Below are positions 7,351 to 12,732 of a stretch of DNA of 12,732 bases, piece after piece (position 1 is the first letter of the stretch; each line of letters starts with the position of its first letter). This stretch comes from Podochytrium sp. JEL0797. Lineage: Eukaryota > Chytridiomycota > Chytridiomycetes > Chytridiales > Chytriomycetaceae. The DNA is taken from NCBI GenBank assembly GCA_027596195.1, contig JADGJG010000770.1:1-12732 (forward strand), in the 5' to 3' direction. The translations under genes and the position numbers were made by a program. Under the pieces are notes generated by a model. That model had not been told where the DNA came from, ran no database searches, and was given only the letters and a program-made list of their open reading frames with translations.

Positions 7351-9713
7351 TTACACTTTCATAGAATTCCACACCTCTCCAAATTTCATAACCATCTCAT
7401 TCCCAACCCTCTTCCCCAGTTCAACCCAATCCACCTCCCCCACCCCCTCACCCACCAAACCCACCCACTCCACAAACTCACCACTGCCTTGTTTAACACC
7501 AATCGCAACGTCCAACCCAAAATAATACAACTCCACAGACGTTTTAACGACCCACACTTCCAAACTCTCGAGAACCCGGAACCGTTTCGACAACGGCAAC
7601 GGATGGGATTTGATTCTCGGGTTGAAGTGAGAATCAGTATGAGGTTCCTGTTTCAAAAAAGAGATGTTAGTTAGTATGGCTGTTTCGAGGAGAAGGAGGA
7701 GGGCAGGGGGGCACACACTCGTTTTTTCAACTCCCAAAATTACCTTTTCAAACAACTCGCCGTCCAAACAGACGGGAGCCAATCCAATATATACACTTAA
7801 AGGTCCCAACCCTTCATCTCCAAACACTTCCCACCCCTCCTCAACACACCCAACAACCCGATCTTGCACGCAAACAGCTCCCTCCGGGCACGCGATACAC
7901 GTCGGAAACGCGAAATCGAACGCGTCTTGAATGTAAAAGGAGGTTTCCGAGAGGGGGAGTTGGATCCATGAGGTGGAAGGGACGGAGGGGTTGCAGTATG
8001 GAATCGCGTGTCCGATTTGGTGCGTCCAGAATGTGAGGAGGAGGGTGAAGGGGATTACGGTGGCGAGGAGGATGAAGGTGAGTAGGTTTGTGAGTCTCTT
8101 TTTGAAGGGAGATGTGTGGTCGATCAGGATGAGGTCGATGTCGTTTTCTTCGGTGCTTTCGAGCGGAATATGAGGCGCATTTGAAGCAGCAGGGGACAAT
8201 GAGGTTGAGGTGGTTTCTTGCTTGACAAGAGCTTTGTCAGAGGAGGTCAGAGTTTCGAGTTTGGTTGGTTGCGATTTGGACTTGTTCTTGGACCCTTTCT
8301 TCTTCTTGGACTTTTTCTTGCTTGCCCTCGTCGGTCCAACACCAGCCTCCGTACTCAAAGACACAATTTCATCCCCCTTCCCTCCCACTCCCTCCTCTAC
8401 CTCAAAACTCTCATCCCCAACCAAAGTCTCTTCCTCCTTTGATCCATCACTCAACTCCTCCCTCTCACGACTCTCTCTCCGCACCCTCTCCCCCTCCACC
8501 AATCTCTCCACAAACACCCCCGAAATCGCCACAACAGCCACCCTCTCCTTCCACCGATCCACCACCCCTCCGTCCCCCATCTCATTCACACGCATCATCA
8601 CCATTTCCTCTCGCCACGCCACAAACACCATTAACGAGGCCCCAGGGCCCATCACCACCGCGCGGAGGAGGAACATGATCACAGCCGGGATCGGGTTCGT
8701 ATCGAGGTTGAGCGACTCGGACGTCACAAACAGGATCATGGAGGTGACGAGGGCGGTCCATTCCCATACCGAGAACCATTCGAGGAGTGCGGGTTGGGAG
8801 GAAGTAGGTGGTGATTGGAGGAGGTGGTGAAGGAGTGGGGGGAACGATTCGATCGGGTTGCGTTGTATCGCGAAGGGGAGGAGGAAGGAGGTGGAGTATT
8901 GGAGGAAACTGAGGATGGCGAGGAAGTTAAAGAGTTGGGTTGCACGGGTGGAGGAGTATTGGGCGGTGAGGAGGGTGGTGGGGTCTTGAGTGGGGTTGGT
9001 GGTGTGGAGTTTGAAGAAGGAGTACGAGGCCCAGAGGAGGGGGAGGGTTGTGGGGAGGTATTCTGATAAAACGGTTTTGACGAAAAAGTATTGGGATGGG
9101 GGTGTGTAGTCGAGGAAGGCGCATGTGAGGATGAGGAGGAGGACGGCGAGTGCGATGCGGTTCATGCGGTGGACGGAGGCGAGGTGGATTTTGCGGAAGA
9201 TTCGGGAACGGGAGGAGGCGGCGAGGATGAAGGAGGGGATCCAGATGAGAGGAACTGCGACAGCGAGGGTCTGGCATTTTACGTATATTACATATTGACT
9301 GACACGTGACTTCGAATTTTTTAATCAAAACTCACCACCCACTGAGCCAGAGTGACCACAATTGCGAACGAGGCACCGCTCAAGACCCGTGAATCTTCGA
9401 CAGCAATCAAAGCCAGCAATCCAATTGAACTAAACAAGCCAGAATTCCAATTGGAGGATTGTGGGTTCTCCGCCGAGAACACCACGTCGGGAATCGCCCC
9501 GCTCTGCAGTTCTTTTGCAGCTTCCCTCAGCACGCAGATGAAGCGGTCGCTGAAGGGGATAAAGCCGTCGAAGCTGAGCGGGTCGCCGCAGATATCGATA
9601 GCGTGAAGTGGTTTCCAATGCGCAAAGACTTGCGCAAAGGGGTGCAGAAGCACAAAGAGGCCGAGAGTCACAGATGCTATGAGGATGAGAAGCTGGAGGA
9701 GAGGGGGCCGCAT
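7351..9713 (-). CDS. Polytopic membrane protein with C-terminal Man1/Src1-type (MSC-like) lumenal cysteine domain, 3 exons, 733 aa
   Basis: Exons on the minus strand: 9713-9336, 9270-7744 and 7647-7351; 2,202 nt including the stop, introns 65 and 96 bp, all phase 0. By eye about eight hydrophobic segments lie in residues 1-345 (near 5-26, 91-105, 112-145, 165-181, 192-212, 239-261, 289-311, 320-345). A charged loop follows, with KKKSKKKKGSKNKSK at about 443-457, then a final helix at 520-541. The last part has C552 and the pattern C584-x2-C587-P...C593...C601...GLGP...C627, which matches the lumenal domain of Src1/Man1 proteins and of the divergent neighbour. The start is the first ATG in frame; the frame is open upstream only via TTG. 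The N-terminal membrane part is not recognised. The Lys-rich loop next to the last helix is what inner-nuclear-membrane targeting would need. It could instead be an ER protein. Confidence 0.85.
7648..7743 (-). other. In-frame 96-nt intron of the polytopic membrane gene
   Basis: GTAATT at the 5' end, a CTAAC branch-like sequence about 20 nt before the end, and a TTTTTTGAAACAG acceptor. It is 32 codons long with no stop, so retention would keep the frame open and insert a Leu-rich segment. Splicing places FEK next to EPHTDSHFNPRIKSHPLPL, which resembles the equivalent stretch of the neighbour (VNTRVKGRTVPL) at the same distance from the last cysteine. That supports removal. Confidence 0.7.
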
Positions 9714-10247
9714 GAGGTGTTGGTGTGACGTGTGACTTGTGTCTTGGGAGGCCGAGTTTTCCAGCGAGTTTTCCACAGGCGGAGATCGTCGATTCAAGCT
9801 CTCCAAATTGAAGTCGAAAAAAAACCCCGATAATCCTAACAAGACCTCTTTCTTTTCACTCTTTCATTTAGCAGATCCGGATACGGGGAAAACTGAATAG
9901 GGAAGGACGAGACGCAAACGCGATATACATTATTTTTTTATGAAGAGATTACATAATATCAAAAATAACAGTTCACTTGCTTTATTTTCAAGAAGTTCTT
10001 AGCGTAAACTCCCTGGTTCAAGCGTTATGGTTGGGTTGGATGCCCTTGAATTCTTCCATATAATACCTATATGATGTTACATGAACAGTTCTATTGGAAA
10101 CGCGAATTAGGTCGCTTTAACAGTCTCTGTCAATCTTATTTCTTTTCTTCCCCCTCCCCCATTTTCCTACGTTTTTGGGGCAGTGTGACAGCAGTACAGT
10201 GGAAAAATTGGATTTTTTCCCGCCAAGCAAGTGTCCGAAAAACAGCC
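9714..10247. promoter_or_regulatory. Divergent promoter region between the two MSC-domain genes
   Basis: This 534-bp interval separates two head-to-head start codons. The centre (about 9920-10080) is AT-rich, with T7 and several ATAT words; the sides are less so. Features seen are an E2F-type site at 10216-10226, an AACGCGAA word near 10098-10105 similar to an SCB/MCB element, and a three-codon upstream ORF (ATG AAA GAG TGA) at 9867-9856 on the minus strand. An ATG at 10071 is in frame with the plus-strand gene, so a 59-residue extension is formally possible. I consider this leader sequence because it has no gene-like character and contains the E2F site. Confidence 0.6.
10216..10226 (+). promoter_or_regulatory. 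E2F-type binding site
   Basis: TTTCCCGCCAA, extended upstream by further T residues, is a full match to the E2F consensus TTTSSCGC. It lies 21 bp before the HEH-gene ATG. E2F/Rb control of G1/S genes is known to be retained in some early-diverging fungi; action at this site is inferred. Confidence 0.5.
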
Positions 10248-12409
10248 ATGACAGTCGAAGTCGAAGACCGCGAGAACGTTGCGCCGTCAACCCCCCGCTC
10301 TGGGGCATCTCCATACTACACAGAAAGCAAGTTTGACCCGCGTGGAGCTACAGTGAGTTGGCTGTTAGCGAAGAGAGAGGTTTTGACAGGTCACTTGTTT
10401 TTAGATTGCCGAGCTCAAGACGATCCTCAGCAAGCACGGTGTAGCGCTCCCTAGTGGATCTCGCGTGCTGAAGGAGGAGTATGTTGTGCTCTGTGAGTAC
10501 TGGTCAGTAGTATTTTGTATTGACTGACCACTTGCTAGTTATCGCCCTCCGCGACTCTTCTCCTCCTTTTGTGTTCCACACGCCCTGCGGCGAGAGTGTC
10601 GACTCTCCGGTTGTTGTTGGAGTGCCCCAGCTTGTGACACGGTTTGAAAAGGCAGCGCAAAAGTCTTTTGGCACTTTCTCGCTCAACGAGACATTTGGCT
10701 TCGCACGCCGCACAGCGCTTGAGGCACCCAAAGACAAAGAAACAAAGCCCAAACCCAACAACGCCCTCGCAAACCGCCCTGACTTTGCCGTTCCCGTTGT
10801 GCCCCGCAGCGGTGTTTCGCTGACGGGTCTCTCTCCGCCGCACGCCCTCATCGACAACAAGAAAAAGAAGATGTCTCCTTCGCGCATCCCCGTCGGCGCA
10901 AAGACGAGTCCCCAGGGCCTCAGAAGCTCAGGTCCACGACGCGTCCCGACCTCGTCTGCAAAGAAACACGCTGCCGCCAAAGCCGCAGAGTTGACCCCGC
11001 CCTTCAATCCCTACAAGATTGCCCAAGTCGACAAGATGGGCGTTTCTTCGCCGCTCTCGAACGCCCTCGACCTGTCCGAGTCGTCGCCCACGAAACCCGC
11101 GCTGCCTTCCACCCCCTCGCCACCCGTCGCGCAAGACGCGTCCGTCGATGCTGAATTCAAGCGCAAATACAACCTGCAGGACTCAGACTCGGCCAGCGAC
11201 ATGTCCTCAGACGAAGAAGACGCTGTCAGACTGCAGAGTCCAAACAAGCGACAAAAGAGCGTGTCGATCCTGACCGAAAACGACTATGGTCCCTTGACCC
11301 CTTCCTTTTACGACAAGCTCAACCTTCCCGTGCAACAGAGTCCGCGCGCGTTCGCCACCTCGTTGGAATCCAGCAGCCCATCCACCGGAAAATACAACCT
11401 TCGTTCCAGAAAAGTCCCCTCCACCTCCTCCTTCTCCTCCTCCTCGCCATCCAAACCCGACTCCGCACCCACCACCGAACCCACCGAACCCACCTCCACC
11501 CCCGCCGTCACATCCAACGACGACCCAGAAATCGAAGTCGACATCATCCTCAAACCCGCCGCCCTCCGCCGCGTCCTCCGCACTTTTGGATCCATCTTCC
11601 TCGCCGCTTTCCTCCTCCCCATCGCGTTTGCCCTCGCCTGTTGGACCTACGAAATCGTCCTTCCGGGTCTCGAATACTGTCCTGCTGCCATGAGTCCGCA
11701 GGACACGCGTTGGGTGCCTGCCAGTACCACCACGCGCGGGATCGCTATCGACTTTTGGGGAAAAGTTCTCCCCGCGTGTGTGTCGTGTCCCGGTGGATCC
11801 GTGTGTGACGGTGCGGAGGTGGTTTCGTGTGTGAATGCGGGAGAGGTTGTGGCGGGTGAAGAAGGGTTGGGACCTTTTGGGGAGTGGGTGGGTCTTGGAG
11901 CTGGGTGTTTTATCGAGGACAGAGTGAGTGCGCTTGTGGTGGAGGATGTGAACGAACAACGGGTGAATACGAGGGTCAAGGGGCGGACGGTGCCGTTGGG
12001 GGTTCGTGTGGAAGGGTGGAAGGGGTGGTGGGTCGCGCAAGGGGAGGCGGGGGTGTGTTTTGCGGAGGGGGTTTGGGAACAGATGGTGCAAGGGGATGTT
12101 GCGAAGAGTGCGATGGATGTGGCGGTGGTGATGCGTGCGGGGGTTGCGAGGGAAGTGAAGAAGGGGTGGAAGGGTGTGAGTGGGTTGCGGGCTGTCAAGT
12201 GGGAGTGGGTGGATGACAAGCTTGAGTTTTTGAGACGCGTCAAGGTGTTGTTTGTGCATGCGGTCGGTAAGGGGGTTGTGGTGGCTCGTGATGCGGTTGA
12301 GAAGGGGGTCGTGGTTTCGAAAGAAGGAGTCCAGAAGGCGGTTGAAGTTTGTGGCGAGTTGGTCGAGATGGGGGTGCAAAGGGTCAAGGTGTTGGTGGGC
12401 TCGGTTTGA
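10248..12409 (+). CDS. HEH (LEM-like) inner-nuclear-membrane-type protein with Man1/Src1 (MSC) lumenal domain, 3 exons, 687 aa
   Basis: Exons: 10248-10352, 10405-10492 and 10539-12409; 2,064 nt, introns 52 and 46 bp. Residues 29-65 form a helix-extension-helix domain (FDPRGATIAELKTILSKHGV), the DNA/chromatin-binding module of Heh1/Src1 and Man1. Residues 66-400 are disordered and Ser/Pro-rich with basic clusters (NKKKKM, NKRQKS) that could serve as nuclear-import signals. One helix spans 414-432 (FGSIFLAAFLLPIAFALAC). The lumenal part has C445 and C478-x2-C481-P...C487...C495...GLGP...C521, typical of the MSC domain. No second membrane helix or winged-helix tail is visible; residues 631-685 are five 11-residue repeats instead. 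Heh1/Man1 proteins tether chromatin and survey nuclear pore assembly with ESCRT factors. The start sits in ACAGCCATGA. Identification of the HEH and MSC modules is firm; which orthologue is uncertain. Confidence 0.9.
12236..12400 (+). repeat. Five 11-residue amphipathic repeats at the C-terminus of the HEH protein
   Basis: Consecutive 33-nt units encode RVKVLFVHAVG, KGVVVARDAVE, KGVVVSKEGVQ, KAVEVCGELVE and MGVQRVKVLVG. The 11-residue spacing with K-G-V at the start and a hydrophobic residue near position 10 resembles the 3-turn/11-residue repeats of synucleins, perilipins and some LEA proteins, which fold as membrane-surface helices. Confidence 0.65.
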
Positions 12410-12433
12410 ATTTTTTGGAATACTGATATATTT

Positions 12434-12634
12434 TTATATGAATTCTTTTGAAATAATGGTTTGAAGTGACGAAAGAGATATGGCGTCTCCTGGTCTTCTC
12501 CTTGGCTCTGCATCCTCGTTGGATTCGAAAAAAATCCATTGGGAGATGGCCGTCACCTCTCCCCCATCCACGATCCTCACACGGACCAACGGCCTCCTCT
12601 TCCTCACAGCTTTCCTCCTCAAAGTCCGGCTCAT
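12434..12634 (-). CDS. Possible 3' exon of a minus-strand gene, convergent with the HEH gene
   Basis: A 66-codon frame (RVRIVDGGEVTAISQW IFFESNED, then PRRRPGDAISLSS) whose stop lies 25 bp past the HEH-gene stop. An in-frame TAG lies three codons above the ATG at 12634, but CTAG there could equally be a splice acceptor, making this a terminal exon. No family is recognised, and the sequence beyond 12650 is unreliable, so the 5' part cannot be read. Overlapping plus-strand frames are equally open. Confidence 0.3.
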   Translation of the reverse strand: MSRTLRRKAVRKRRPLVRVRIVDGGEVTAISQWIFFESNEDAEPRRRPGDAISLSSLQTIISKEFI

Positions 12635-12649
12635 CCCCGCCTAGTTGAG

Positions 12650-12732
12650 CGGGGCGGGGGGGGGGGGGGGCCGCGCGCCGGGGGCCGGCGCCGCCGCGCC
12701 GCGGGTGGGCGGGGCGCGAGCCGGCGAGGCGC
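12650..12732. other. Nearly pure G/C block at the window end; probable sequence artefact
   Basis: From about 12650 the sequence is almost entirely G and C, with a run of 15 G at 12656-12670 and then CGCGCC/GGGGCC-type words to the end. The change from ordinary composition is abrupt. It carries no interpretable feature. Confidence 0.6.

Noticed and set aside
9714..9842. Upstream extension of the polytopic protein to 9842
   Set aside because: The frame is open but the only initiator there is TTG; the first ATG is at 9713.
10071..10247. N-terminal extension of the HEH protein from the ATG at 10071
   Set aside because: It is in frame, but encodes an unusual aromatic stretch, has a weaker start context and contains the E2F site. 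The ATG at 10248 directly precedes a typical fungal N-terminus.
11207..12379. 390-codon minus-strand open frame opposite the HEH gene
   Set aside because: It is His/Pro-rich because it mirrors skewed codons of the HEH gene. The plus strand has clear HEH and MSC motifs and splice signals.
1..12732. CRISPR arrays, insertion sequences, tRNA or rRNA genes
   Set aside because: No regularly spaced repeats, no transposase-like frames, and no cloverleaf with a GTTCGA-type arm outside coding exons were found by eye.

Overview
This window looks like genomic DNA of a fungus, most likely an early-diverging (chytrid-like) one. The evidence is short spliceosomal introns (44-163 bp, GT...AG, several with a CTAAC/CTGAT-like branch site), a striatin orthologue, a protein with a HEH (LEM-like) helix-extension-helix domain and a Man1/Src1 lumenal domain, and a consensus E2F site in a promoter. 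The chytrid assignment is an inference. There are no bacterial-style operons and I found no tRNA or rRNA gene.

Layout. (1) 39-2746, minus: a complete 8-exon striatin gene (683 aa), scaffold of the STRIPAK phosphatase/kinase complex. (2) About 2.75-6.3 kb: a disordered interval with no clean gene. It holds coding-like sequence broken across frames on the minus strand (3.77-4.62 kb) and on the plus strand (5.03-6.2 kb, Gln-rich), a short His-rich ORF, and two copies of a palindrome-centred repeat in opposite orientation. (3) 6472-7127, minus: a complete 4-exon UPF0538 (human C2orf76-like) gene, 141 aa. (4) 7351-9713, minus: a 3-exon gene for a 733-aa polytopic membrane protein whose C-terminal third is a Lys-rich segment, a last membrane helix and a cysteine-rich lumenal domain. 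(5) 9714-10247: a shared, AT-rich divergent promoter. (6) 10248-12409, plus: a 3-exon gene for a 687-aa HEH-domain inner-nuclear-membrane-type protein. (7) 12410-12732: a possible minus-strand terminal exon, then an abrupt block of almost pure G/C including 15 consecutive G, which looks like a contig-end artefact.

The most interesting point is that the two head-to-head genes carry the same type of Man1/Src1 (MSC) lumenal cysteine domain (CxxCP...C...C...GLGP...C; 18 identities in 33 ungapped positions, counted by hand). One is attached to a nucleoplasmic HEH domain; the other is fused to a multi-helix membrane protein I cannot assign to a family. They may be co-expressed nuclear-envelope partners. 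The HEH protein also ends in five consecutive 11-residue repeats that resemble the amphipathic repeats of synuclein or perilipin, where related proteins usually have a second membrane helix.

A second unusual property is compositional. Inside single coding regions the strand alternates between blocks nearly free of G and blocks nearly free of C, a few hundred bases each, with sharp switches that are largely synonymous. Gene models were assembled by hand from splice signals, reading phase and family resemblance; total lengths of the four complete genes are exact multiples of three.
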